Shown: positions 18,720 through 27,900 of the stretch, piece after piece
Layout: the number at the start of each line of letters is the position of its first letter
Numbering within the stretch: position 1 is the stretch's first letter
NCBI GenBank assembly: GCA_034698045.1
Contig: JAQGAU010000456.1
Coordinates: 1-27,900 of the forward strand
Source: Paramacrobiotus richtersi
Lineage: Eukaryota; Tardigrada; Eutardigrada; Parachela; Macrobiotidae
Direction: 5' to 3'
DNA: 27,900 bases
Notes under the pieces: model-generated
Told to the model about the DNA's origin: nothing
Databases searched by the model: none
Seen by the model: the letters and a program-made list of their open reading frames with translations, nothing else
Program-made: the position numbers and the translations under genes

Positions 18720-18727
18720 CTTTATAT
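18720..18727 (-). promoter_or_regulatory. TATA box of the unit 2 microprotein gene
   Basis: Minus-strand GGCCAATATAAAGTCGCAG, followed by the conserved leader CCAAACATTCGGCATTCCAG and by TGTTTACGGCAAC. No frame is conserved through the leader exon (differences fall on all codon positions), so I call it non-coding. Confidence 0.65.
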
Positions 18728-18764
18728 TGGCCACACTTACCACCGTAACCAATCCTGATGCGGC

Positions 18765-18805
18765 CAGCCATTCGAGTCGGATGATCGCCAAAGGCCACTG
18801 TCAAA
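18765..18805. promoter_or_regulatory. 41-bp block identical in units 2 and 3, just upstream of TATA
   Basis: The 41 bases at 18765-18805 are identical to 22665-22705 (core ttcgagtcggatgatcgcca). The surrounding DNA is clearly less similar. Further identical runs follow upstream: aagaagacgatgatgcaatac near 18845 and 22757, and gctgaatgactgactgactg near 18889 and 22798. Unit 1 lacks the 41-bp block. Strong promoter constraint or gene conversion could explain it. Confidence 0.6.
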
Positions 18806-19175
18806 GCAAGCAGCAGCAGCCACACTAGTAATGCACCAATAAAAAAGAAGACGATGATGCAATACTTGTATTTGTTGCGCCGACCAAGCTGAATGACTGA
18901 CTGACTGGTAACAGCTGACCGTTCTCTTCCTCATTTCCTTTTGTGCCACATTCCAGTCATATAGTCAAAGTTTCATCTTGGCGAGCAGTGGCTGAAACTA
19001 TGCTCAGACGACATGATTCGCTCGATGGTTTTTCAAAGAAGTGCCCAACGCCAACGGCACAGTCTCAAACATTTTGATCTAGCTGTGTGTCCAACAGGAT
19101 AACATTTCTGCAACATCATTGGCAATTAGGCATACTCGTGTTTGTCGGCGAACATATGTATCATTCGGCCGCCAG

Positions 19176-19185
19176 ATGACGTCAT
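19176..19185. promoter_or_regulatory. cAMP-response-element palindrome, unit 2
   Basis: ATGACGTCAT in the context CGCCAGATGACGTCATGTGAGTC, 449 bp upstream of the microprotein TATA box, matching the sites at 15985 and 23103. Confidence 0.6.
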
Positions 19186-19499
19186 GTGAGTCACCAGAGT
19201 TACTAGTAATAGTAACCGCGGTTGTTAACCCAGTAATTTGGTTAACATGAATCGTTAACACTTCAGGCATCGGATAACATAAGTATCTTCACACGTTCGC
19301 CATTCATTTTCCAAACCAGTAATTAAATACTGTACACTTGACACTTTAAGCAAATGGTTTGTGAAATTGTGCGCCCCCGGCTTATGCTGGTACCCGCAAC
19401 AGATTAACAGGTTTTCGAAGATCGCATCCGCCGTGCTAGCACTTTGATTGTTATCCGGTAACAAATCGGAGCACGAACAAAATTCCAAAATTTGTACCG

Positions 19500-20141
19500 C
19501 CTCTCATGGAACTGGGGAAAACTGAAGACAAATCAGCTGTAAGACCAAAAAAGTCTCTGTATAAAACTGATATTACTTGCGAATTGCGATTGCGTTTCAG
19601 ATCTTGTTACAAGGAGCGTGTGCTAATGGTTGTACAACTCTATATAGGTAACTGTTCCGTGGAAGGAAACGTATTTTTGGCACTCACGTTTTGTGTCGTT
19701 GCATTGTCTGTCGACTTTCATTGCGCATAGATAAGTTGCAACTTGCGGCTGGCGCAAAAGATGTTCTGGTACTGAAAATTCAGTAATTCGGCCGGGTTAA
19801 AGGGAACGTACACTTTTTTGTTTTTTGTTGTAATAATCAGTAAACTTTTTTCTCCAAACTAACGGGTGAACTGCAAAAGCTAGTCGACAATTCCATAAAA
19901 TAAATATTACCGTTGTGGTGTTACTGACTGTGTAGCACTGCAGTTGCGTTACTTGTGTACTTGTGGTGGCCATCTTGCAAATGTTTCTAACTGTAAGTGT
20001 TTGGTATAAAGAAACAGAACGCCTGAATGCCGTACAACACAATTGTGTGCTGTTGTACAATAATTAAGCAACTACGATGAAACAGCAGATGGCACCCAAC
20101 ACGCACTAAACGCATGATAATTAAAAATTTAACTATTAGTT
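19500..20141. other. Spacer between units 2 and 3, no gene seen
   Basis: Only short frames are present; the longest (19506-19730, plus strand) resembles nothing I know. No counterpart is evident in the other units. Confidence 0.5.
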
Positions 20142-20255
20142 TCACAGCTGAATGTATGGACAGTATAGGCAGCTACACGTAATATTGTGCTTTAACGCCA
20201 GCCAGCAGATCACTATTCCATCACGGAAAGACTTGCACAGTACGAGAAAGGTCAT
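20142..20255 (-). pseudogene. Orphan GPCR exon 3, unit 3
   Basis: After an acceptor (GTGCTTTTGTAG) the exon reads MTFLVLCKSFRDGIVICW, against VTFLVLCKSYRDGIRICW in the live gene. CTG/CTC, GTT/GTA and TCG/TCT are among the silent differences. It then continues to a TGA, giving a longer tail of 37 codons in all. The flank to about 20430 matches 11841-12000, and from there the sequence jumps straight to the GPCR promoter-upstream block. Exons 1 and 2 are therefore deleted, and the exon has no gene to belong to. Its shared protein sequence is what confirms exon 3 of the live GPCR. Confidence 0.75.
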
Positions 20256-20535
20256 CTACAAAAGCACGAATGGAGGGCTGTTGGAAGCTAATATAAACCG
20301 GTAATTTCGTCAGTATGGAAGTGGCTTACACTCGTGAACAGCGCTAAAGTATTGGTATCATGGAAAACTAGTTAGTTTGCTTGCGATTAAGGAGCGTTAA
20401 AGTAAGCCCACGAAACAGTTTGCACGTAAAGTTTTAAGTCCCTGATATTTTTAAAGCGTTCTTTAGATAGTTGGTAGTCCTTTAAGATTACTGCGATACA
20501 GAATTCGATTGAAGGCCAATTTAATTAATACAGAG

Positions 20536-20720
20536 TATGTCACGAACAGCGGGTCGTCACGCGTTAGGAACTCCTACCTCGTTCGAGAGAAGGCCGGCTG
20601 TTTCCTGTTCCGGCGAGCATGCAACCGGAAATTTGAAGAGCAAAAACAAGCAAGCTTCGACTTTTCGCAGAAACCCTTAATTTCTTTGAAAATGGCACGA
20701 AGACGAGACCTACTGAACAT
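20536..20720 (-). pseudogene. GPCR-tail-like exon, unit 3, broken
   Basis: It aligns with 13574-13769. FKEIKGFCEKSKL and SSNFRL are readable, then 4 extra bases in the GC-rich RAGTG region shift the frame. The DNA stays very similar (gttcgagagaaggccggctgtttcctgttccgg against unit 1), so the loss is not old. Confidence 0.45.
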
Positions 20721-21129
20721 AGTGGGCGGAATCATGGACTATAAAGTCGTACGTACAATTTTGAAGGACAGGCGTTGTCTTCAGTTGCCCATTGACTTAC
20801 GAGTAAAGCAGGTTAACTGAACAAATGAAATCAGTTTCCGGTTGAGCGTGACAGTATTCGCAAGGTTGTTGCAAAAGTGCCGGCACGGCTTTATGATTCT
20901 TGACATTCAAAACAGTCAAATTTGCTCTGATTCTGTCTGTATATTGGGGGCCTGCGATCATGTAGGCCGGTTGTTTGTTTTGAAAAATGCAACTTCTCCA
21001 AAACCGGAACATCAGACTGATTAATGAAGGTCAGTCCGATTGCTCCGGAAACTGTAACCTTACAGTGCGCCGCGCTATGCTCTTTAATTGCGTTTTAGAA
21101 TTGTGATAACGGCTCTCGGCTAATACGAC

Positions 21130-21260
21130 GTGAACGTGTTTGTTGAACATGTTTGATGTTGGTTAAGATGTTTTTGTTTGCTATGTATGTGTTGTTTGTT
21201 AAAATGTATGTTAATAGTTTATGTTAATTAGATGTTTGTTAAAAATTTTCTTATTTCAGA
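21130..21260. repeat. Degenerate atgtttgttaa-type low-complexity stretch
   Basis: Repeated pieces such as tgtttgttaaaa, atgtatgttaatag and atgttaattag fill about 130 bp within unit 3. The other units have no such stretch at the matching place. Confidence 0.6.
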
Positions 21261-21499
21261 TTCGTGACAAATTCAAGCGAATGAAATCAAAATCTCAGGT
21301 GGTTTGTGCGCTTTAATCTGCATACATAAGGCTTCCTGTTTTCACGCGTGAGCCCAAAAGTGATCGTCGCCTGTCTTTCTGTACAAGCGTGCCTATGCAG
21401 TTTTAAATACCGTACAGAAGGCTCAGTTCAAACTTTAAATGTTGGAAAGATTAAGCAGCAACTTTCACCCTTATGTCAAACAGTCCAGTTCGTCTTTTT

Positions 21500-21960
21500 T
21501 CAGTTATCGCTGTAAAGATCATCTTGTTAGACGTTAGTGCTGCATACATCGGTCTCGCTTTGGCAGAGTTTTCGCTTCTACCAAGATTTATGGGATTCGT
21601 CTTGCTTCTGCGGCATAATAGTAACAGTAACCTTTGATGTTGTGCATTTTGATCTAGCATGTGTCTGTAGTTCGATATTTCAAAGCCCGCCTGCCAGCCT
21701 GAAAGAAACCGGCTTTAATTACGTATGCACCGATAAATATCATCATGCAGTGTCGGACTAATGGGGAATTTACGTAACGAGATGCTAACCACAACCCCAA
21801 TCTAATTCCACTAAATACTGTATGTATCCTGGATTCGCATATCCAGATGAATGAAAATCTGTAATATTATATGTATATCAGTCTGTCTACAAGACTTGGG
21901 TATACGGAGCTCGGGGGCAAGGCAAATCGAAGACAGGCGATAGCAGTGCTTACAAACACA
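21500..21960. repeat. Block Q, unit 3
   Basis: It matches 17560-18070 (gatcatcttgtta, ttttcgcttct, gaaaccggctttaatta) and 10720-11000 (ggcaaggcaaatcg against ggcaaggcagatcg). No common reading frame is preserved. It probably represents intergenic or intron sequence of the ancestral unit. Confidence 0.55.
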
Positions 21961-22083
21961 GACATGGTCTTCCCGCTACTACCAATCTGAGTTTCAGACA
22001 CACAGCAACGTGCGAATTAAGAGCAAACCAGATGCACGCACCGCCAGCCGTCACGAACCCAGAGCAAACTTGAGTGGCACAGG

Positions 22084-22257
22084 TCAGACATCCGGCATAT
22101 GAAGCGAGGCCGGCTCGGACGGTGAGCATCCCATAGGCGACCAATAACACGGCAAGCAGCAAATAGCCGCATAACAAGCAATAAAAAGTATGGTGACAGT
22201 AATCGTGGAGGACTGTCGGCGCACGAAATCCACCAGTTTTTGGCCATCGTTATACAT
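22084..22257 (-). CDS. 57-aa single-pass membrane microprotein, unit 3
   Basis: Model: TATA box at 22621-22628, leader exon ending at 22465 (CAT/GTAGGT), a 200-bp intron, acceptor TTTACTTTGCAG at 22265, ATG 7 nt later. The protein starts MYNDGQKLVDFVRRQSS, then TITVTILFIACYAAICCLPC as the hydrophobic, cysteine-rich membrane segment, then YWSPMGCS and a short tail ending in HMPDV. VDFVRRQSS and AICCLPC-WSPMGCS are identical to the unit 2 protein, and codon differences from that copy are concentrated at third positions. The RRQS site fits a protein kinase A consensus. Of the three copies this one looks the most intact. I recognise no named family. It could also be the first coding exon of a longer gene whose later exons I cannot place. 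Confidence 0.6.
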   Translation of the reverse strand: MYNDGQKLVDFVRRQSSTITVTILFIACYAAICCLPCYWSPMGCSPSEPASLHMPDV

Positions 22258-22620
22258 AGTAAACCTGCAAAGTAAAGAATGGCGCTATTCGGTAGATTTA
22301 GAGCTTAGACTATCCACTGCTATGAAAGTATAAATTACAGTTAACTGTTGTACCTGTTGAACAATTGAACAACGTGAACACGAAGTCAACTAAACGCAGT
22401 TTCTACCAGGTGCATCGTGAAGGTCAAACTCTGCCAGATAACAGTACCATCGATTGTTACCTACATGCAAATAGTCTGCAGTCCTTTAAAAACGAAACGA
22501 GAAGCCACTTGAATAACTACATATAACAGACGTTTCCCGACGTTGCCGTAAACTGGACTGGCATGCCGAATGTTTGGAATTTGAACTGATTAGTGAGATA
22601 ACTGAGATCGCAGGCTGCGG

Positions 22621-22628
22621 CTTTATAT
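22621..22628 (-). promoter_or_regulatory. TATA box of the unit 3 microprotein gene
   Basis: Minus-strand GGCCAATATAAAGCCGCAG, the same site as at 18720 and 15481. The distance from TATA to the leader splice donor is about 155 bp in all three copies. Confidence 0.65.
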
Positions 22629-23102
22629 TGGCCATACATACTACCGTAATCAATCCTGATGCGGCAGCCATTCGAGTCGGATGATCGCCAAAGGCCACTG
22701 TCAAAAACAAACAGCAGTAACAGTAGCGGTAGCACAGTAGATTCACCAAAGAAAAAGAAGACGATGATGCAATACGGGTACTTGCGCTGCCGACCAGGCT
22801 GAATGACTGACTGACTGGTAAGAGATGAGTAACGGCTTACCATTCACTTCCTCATTTCCTTTGGGTCCGCACAACAATTCGGTCATAGTCAAAGTCTGTT
22901 CTTGACGAGCAGTGGCGAGTCTGGCCAAGGGCATGGACTGGTTGAAACTGTACCAAACGACATGCTTCGATCGATGGTTTCTCAAAGAAGTGCCCAACGC
23001 CAACGGCACTGTCGCAAAAATTTCAATTGTTGGCGAACATAACGCTAGAACGGCCTATTTCGTCAGCCGTGTCAGCCGTAGCTCGAATCATTCAGCCGCC
23101 AG

Positions 23103-23112
23103 ATGACGTCAT
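23103..23112. promoter_or_regulatory. cAMP-response-element palindrome, unit 3
   Basis: ATGACGTCAT in the context CGCCAGATGACGTCATGTGAGTC, 475 bp upstream of the TATA box. The 17 bases around it are the same as in unit 2. Confidence 0.6.
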
Positions 23113-23479
23113 GTGAGTCTCTAAATTCACATGAGAACTGGTGATTTGTGGCAGTAATTTGGTCAACATGATTCGTGAGCACTTCAGGCACTGGATAACT
23201 GTGACATCTGTTCACACATTCACCTTTTTTTCCAAATCCGTACATAATTTAGTACTACGCGCCTGACACCTCATAACAAATGGTTCGTGCGCCCCCGGTT
23301 ACTCTGGTAACCACATCAGATTAACCGGTTTTTCGATAATCGCGTTCGCATTGTTGGCTGATACATTCTACTCGTATATCTGCAACTATAATAATGTTAA
23401 CAAGTCGCAACAAGAACGAAACTGCAAAATCTGAACCATGGAATGGATAAGAAGCAGAAGTCAACCAGGTGCAGAGGGT

Positions 23480-25880
23480 CTCGGTAACAGTCTCATTACC
23501 TGTATAATAAGTACAGATAAAGAAGCCAGTTGGCCTTCCGGACTCATGAAAAGACAAGCATAATCGAAAGGCGCATCACCCACCCGGTACGGAGATGAAT
23601 GGCAACAGATTTACTCCCGAGGCTGCTTTCCTGAATATGACCTTTTCCGATGCTCGAACCAACTGACTCGCTTCTTAAAAACCGGCCAACTGGCGCTTCG
23701 TCACGCTGAGACGGGAATGAATCCTTCAATCCATCATATGTATTCGTGTCCCAACACATACTGAATTTCATCTTCCATCCCGAATTACGACTATTTCCGT
23801 TCAGGCATTTTTATCAACATGTACCGCACTTCTAGTCCGACTCTTGTATGCACTGCTTTTGGCTTTCTTCCATCGAATAAGCTTTTGGTATGATTTTCTC
23901 TTATCCTTTCGGACGCTGCGTATACTGGGATGTCGTGTGATGCAATTGAAGCTGCTGCCCATTGCATGCCTTACACCATGGCAGCCATTAAATTCACTTA
24001 ATGAAGAGGTTTGTCAAATTTGCGCAAAAGTATAACAGGTAAAAATCAATTCGTTGTAGGTATTTATTACGTTTTGACGTTCTTTGCCTCCGCTCCGAGG
24101 TGAATACATTCTGGCACTGGACCTTGGCGAAAATGTACGCATAAAGAGCGCTAAAACCTTTTTACTGACCTTACGATAAAGCTTCTGTTTGTATACAAAT
24201 TAATCATAACTCATAACGATACTTTTCCGGTAAAGGGGGGATAACAACGTAAAGCTTTTTTGCAGGTAACGGATGGCTGTTACTAATCCAGCTAAGCTGT
24301 ACAAGAATGTATTCGTTGGGGAATGTAGACATGCTTAAATAGATAGCTCGTTCTCGATTGCACAGCTCGACAATAATTATGATGGTCCAAAATAACCGCA
24401 AAAAATCAGTCGCCGTCTGCTGTGTCGGGAAAAGCTCACGTACATCGTAATGGTGATTTTATGTAAAAAAAAAAACACATTGTCCGTGAAGGTCAGAAAA
24501 CATTATTACAAAATATGCGTTATCTTTAATTTAACTGATACAGTGTCGATTTTTTATGCTTTGCTTGATAATGATTTCTTTATCGATTCCTCGCGCAGTG
24601 CTTCGCGGCGTCACATATGTATAACAGTACAATATATGAAAATCGTGGAATAGTGGCTAATAACGGAATTTTGTCCACAGTCTGAATATAAAGTACAACT
24701 ACTTCTACCAGTACTTAACAGTGCTGCCGTTGACACCTCTCTTGCGATTGATAACTTTACATTTCCTCTGTTTGCCAAAACGCGGATGACTAAACCACCC
24801 GAAAATCTTGTATGTAAAAAGTAATCAAGAATTTACTTTCAATGCGGTAAACGTCCTGGATTCTGGAATAATATATTAGAAGGTTTGCGGGTTACATACA
24901 TAAACGTATTAGGCATTCGTTAACTGTAAAGGACAGAGTACACTCATCAGCGTCTTAAACCAGAAAAGCGAGACCAGCTAGGCAACACGGTGTTACGCCA
25001 GTTTATCACAAAGTGTGGCCGAAGCACGGTTTATTAAAAAGAACTGTAAGAAAAATTCTGATACGGAGGCATGTGTGTTAAAAATGAACAGAAGCAGAAA
25101 CCAAAAACGTACATAGTCAGGAATGATGAATGAAGTTCCTTACTTTGCCCTTGTACTTCCCTTCTTCGTATACAAACCTAACAGTCTGGCAAACGTATCA
25201 GGCTGTTTTTCGTACATCATGTAATTCATTATTCCAGAATATTCAGTGCATTTCTGCTTACCTGAAAATATTCTACAGCAGTACTCTACTGCCGTACTTT
25301 TATTATATCAGTTTGCACTGGTTTTACGTTAACAGCATTCATAAGTAAAAAGTGTAAATGTCTACCAATTCTAAGCATTCGCCTTGCTGCATTTAAAGTT
25401 AAACATCCAGCTAGCGAAAGTATGGGCCACGATCCCGGGCCATCGTTCTACGGTTTTCATACACTACACCGACGCGCAGCGAAGGCAATCGCGTGCCAGG
25501 CTAAACTTGAAAATGTTATAAATCTATGCAAATATCATGAATCACAAATAAGCCTGGTCTTAATCCAGTTTTTAGGGATCGTCTCCAGGAAATGGATGGT
25601 GAAATTCCCAAAGTATTTCTATTTTGAAATTAATTTTTCATGATTGCATTAGCGATGATCTAATATTACCACTATAGGTCTCTGCTATACCAACGAAAGC
25701 AAATAGTCGGCAAAAACTAGCGGATCGAAAGTAGGTACAGTATATAAAGCGGCACAATTTCAACAGAACTGATCTCTCTCAGGTGGAAATAATATAATAG
25801 TTTGGTAAAAACACGGTATGGTAGTAAAGAAACATGTGGCAGTTGTTATAAAAATATTTAGATCAGCAGTATTATGTACA
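23480..25880. other. About 2.4 kb without a recognisable gene
   Basis: The tandem array ends near 23480. Beyond it only frames of 60-75 codons occur on both strands, and none has a motif I recognise. A poly-A run lies near 24465-24476. I see no long inverted repeat or transposon end. Confidence 0.5.
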
Positions 25881-25893
25881 CAAAATTAACAGT

Positions 25894-25919
25894 GAGTGAA
25901 CAGGCTCACCTGTTCACTC
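25894..25919. repeat. Perfect 11-bp hairpin with a 4-nt loop
   Basis: GAGTGAACAGG at 25894-25904 and its exact complement at 25909-25919 flank the loop CTCA. The minus strand contains a donor-like AACAG/GTGAGC inside it, so a splice site there would be buried in the stem. It does not fit the histone 3' stem-loop consensus. Confidence 0.8.
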
Positions 25920-25961
25920 TCCGGCCCATCCACGTTGTCCACTAGCTTGCTCCGACGTTTC

Positions 25962-26282
25962 CTACGTTTTAGCCGGGTTTGCCTGTCCTGTCTCGAGAAC
26001 ACTCCAAATGTTCGCCGCATTGCTGGCGTCATTGGGAATGTGACGTTCTTTCTTCGTCTCTTCAGTCCCCAAATACGCCGGGTACATGGCACCGTCGATT
26101 CGCGTCGACGAGAACGTGGTCCGCGTGGCCAGCACCGTCATCGGTGATCCCAGGGCAAAGGTCACGTTCGTGGTACCAGCTTCCCCGTCCCACTCGTCCA
26201 CGGAGGTATCCGGTAGATCATCACAGGCCAGGATGAAATCTTTCGGTGGGATGGACGGTAGGGAAGTCGGTTGGGCGTTCAT
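25962..26282 (-). CDS. Possible GC-rich coding exon, unrecognised, about 106 codons
   Basis: This is the most GC-rich stretch of the right half, with G/C-ending codons as in coding DNA. The frame from the ATG at 26282 begins MNAQPTSLPSIPPKDF and ends in a TAG at 25962. It contains one N-glycosylation site (TNVTF), an acidic first half and a Thr/Ser-rich middle, with no clear membrane segment. Near its end an overlapping frame becomes coding-like instead (LKRRKRRSKLVDNVDGPE) and runs to a donor-like site at 25910. A frame change, an unseen intron or a pseudogene could explain this. A CATAAAAG box lies only 10 bp before the ATG, so if it is a TATA box translation would start further in. No family recognised. 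Confidence 0.35.
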   Translation of the reverse strand: MNAQPTSLPSIPPKDFILACDDLPDTSVDEWDGEAGTTNVTFALGSPMTVLATRTTFSSTRIDGAMYPAYLGTEETKKERHIPNDASNAANIWSVLETGQANPAKT

Positions 26283-26299
26283 GCAGTGGCTTTTATGGG

Positions 26300-27900
26300 C
26301 GGAGCTTGTATTTTTGTAAGAGGAGACTTTCGGGTGTGAGGACTGTTGTGTCGCTCTGCTGTCTAAATGAATGGGCATGGAAAAGCGTAAGAAAACAGTG
26401 GGGTGGCTGCGAAGATGCTACGGTTATAGTATGGTAGTTTTCCCTGAATGTACGCAGCAAGGATGCACAGCGGAAGACCAGAGCATGTAGATTCACATCT
26501 TGCAAGTTGGATTTTTGGTTACAATCGATTAGTTTGCTAATGCTTTAAATTATTTCGTTTTGCTTGTTTCAGTTACTTTGTAGCTCGTCACCTGTGGTAT
26601 GGTTAACATGAACATTCTGGCTGATGAGAATTGTTTTTTTTATTAAAGGATTTACAAATCTGAACTGAAAATAATAAAAATACATTGCCACGAGATTATA
26701 TTATTTCACGGATTTTGCAGGCCAGTTTTTCCGCAATGGATTTTTTTCGATGCGAGCCATCACACTACGATTCCCTTGTTTTATCGTAACAGCTCTAATA
26801 ACTGTCATACATGATACAGCAACGGGCGGATTTAATAGGGAAGATTTCTTCACGTCAGTACTTAGAAAACTAAGAAAATAACAAGTGTACATGTGTACTT
26901 GAAGATGCATAAACGCTGACAATATCAGCGATTACCATTACAATCTACATATAATCGGGAACTATAATCTACTCTGCATAAGTCTGGGAAATAAAAGGCA
27001 CTCAGATATACTGAATAATAAACGAGCAAACAAATGATCATGGAGATAAGTCAAGCCGAAATAAATTTTAATAAACAAAGTGTTGGTAATCTGTAAGGTT
27101 TTTTAAGTTTTTTAAAGTTTTTTTTGTAAGTTTTAAGCGCGAAGAATAGTCGTACTGCGATTCGTGGGTAAAGCGTACTGGTACCGAAACATTATACCGG
27201 TAAGCTTAAGAAGAATATTATATTATATTATTATTATTATTAAGCCGTGAAAAAGAAATACGGCACAACAATACCTGTTTATTGTTAGCAAAATGTGAGA
27301 AAAGAAAAAATATTAACAGTATAAAAATTGGAAAAGTTCGACAACTATACGATTTAATCATGGAGCAGAAATTTTTATGGCAATGTTGTAATATTTAGGG
27401 TAGCATTAAAAATACCTCTTAAAACAGTAGAATCAAAGGTGCGGCCGGGCGCAGTTCCTTCTATACACATATATATACGCAGAATTATTACCAACGAGAA
27501 ATTGGGAGCGAATAACAATTATTGTAACTATTTTTACACATTCACGTACGGATTTTCGGAAAGCTGTTATGTAACACTCGTTGTCAGATTATTCGCGGTT
27601 TCCATATGAGCCATTACACTACGCTCTCAATGGTGCTGATCGGATAAAAAACCGTCAAGCATTAACTACTTCTACGACTACTGTATACGATGGAAAAGCG
27701 CCTGGACAAAAAGACGTCAAAATCGCACAACTTTAAATGTATTACACGGAAGTCTGAAGAACATAAGCATTAAATTTGTGATTATATCCTAAAAGAAATT
27801 TCCTACCTTGTAAAATCTTTGCATATTACAACATAAGATCTTGCTTACTCAAACTGGGTTGCCGATCAGGCTCGCCAGGACGATACAACAGGTGGTGGAT
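26300..27900. other. About 1.6 kb with no gene seen, AT-rich
   Basis: There are short frames only. A T-rich run with repeated aagttttttaa lies at 27091-27140 and a TTA microsatellite at 27215-27242. I see no tRNA-like or transposon-end structure. Confidence 0.5.
27215..27242. repeat. TTA/TATTA microsatellite
   Basis: A short run of attatattatattattattattatta in otherwise ordinary AT-rich DNA. Confidence 0.85.

Noticed and set aside
18631-18825. A minus-strand frame starting MWLLLLALTVAFGDHPTRM, like a secreted protein
   Set aside because: It runs across the TATA box and leader. Differences from unit 3 fall on all codon positions, and a one-base indel breaks the frame between copies. A promoter and leader is the better reading.
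21950-22177. Hydrophobic minus-strand frame (YLLLAVLLVAYGML) overlapping the microprotein
   Set aside because: Differences between copies fall mainly on first positions of this frame, which are third positions of the microprotein frame, so it is a shadow. Unit 2 has a stop in this frame.
25894-25919. Histone 3' stem-loop or bacterial-type terminator
   Set aside because: The stem is 11 bp and its sequence does not fit the histone consensus; no histone gene is nearby and the DNA is eukaryotic.

Overview
The window looks like nuclear DNA of an invertebrate animal with a fairly compact genome. Genes are split by short GT-AG introns of about 90-370 bp, have TATA boxes close to their starts, and sit head to tail. 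There is a divergent class A (rhodopsin-like) GPCR, a hAT-type DNA transposon, and a fossil retroelement with a Gag zinc knuckle. A tardigrade would fit a small genome with fast-evolving GPCR clusters, but this is an inference and the sequence does not prove it.

Layout. (1) Positions 1 to about 5330 hold part of a Gag-bearing retroelement that enters from the left. It has an A-rich codon style unlike the rest: a Gag region, minisatellites, small ORFs, a region with repeated winged-helix-like modules, and a non-coding tail packed with more than 20 tiny hairpins. No protease, reverse transcriptase, integrase or LTR is visible. (2) From about 5340 to 11000 lies degraded copy-0 material of the array described below, interrupted by an 842-bp non-autonomous hAT element with a perfect 8-bp target duplication and, beside it, a 360-bp foldback. 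(3) From 11.7 to 23.5 kb there are three head-to-tail copies, all on the minus strand, of a 3.2-3.9 kb unit. Each unit originally held a GPCR gene, a conserved GPCR-tail-like exon, and a small gene for a 56-57 aa single-pass membrane protein, too short for usual ORF cut-offs. (4) From 23.5 kb to the end I recognise nothing firm apart from one GC-rich possible exon at 26.0-26.3 kb ending near a perfect 11-bp hairpin.

The main result is how the units have decayed. Unit 1 keeps a complete three-exon GPCR (334 aa, reconstructed here with exon 3 at 11763-11840), but its microprotein is broken. Unit 2 keeps only a dead GPCR exon 1, but its microprotein is open. Unit 3 keeps only GPCR exon 3, but its microprotein is open. 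The microprotein copies in units 2 and 3 differ largely by synonymous changes. They share a TATA box, a non-coding leader exon, a splice acceptor 7 nt before the ATG, and a perfect cAMP-response-element palindrome 450-500 bp upstream. No expression data are available here, so function is not claimed beyond what the residues show.
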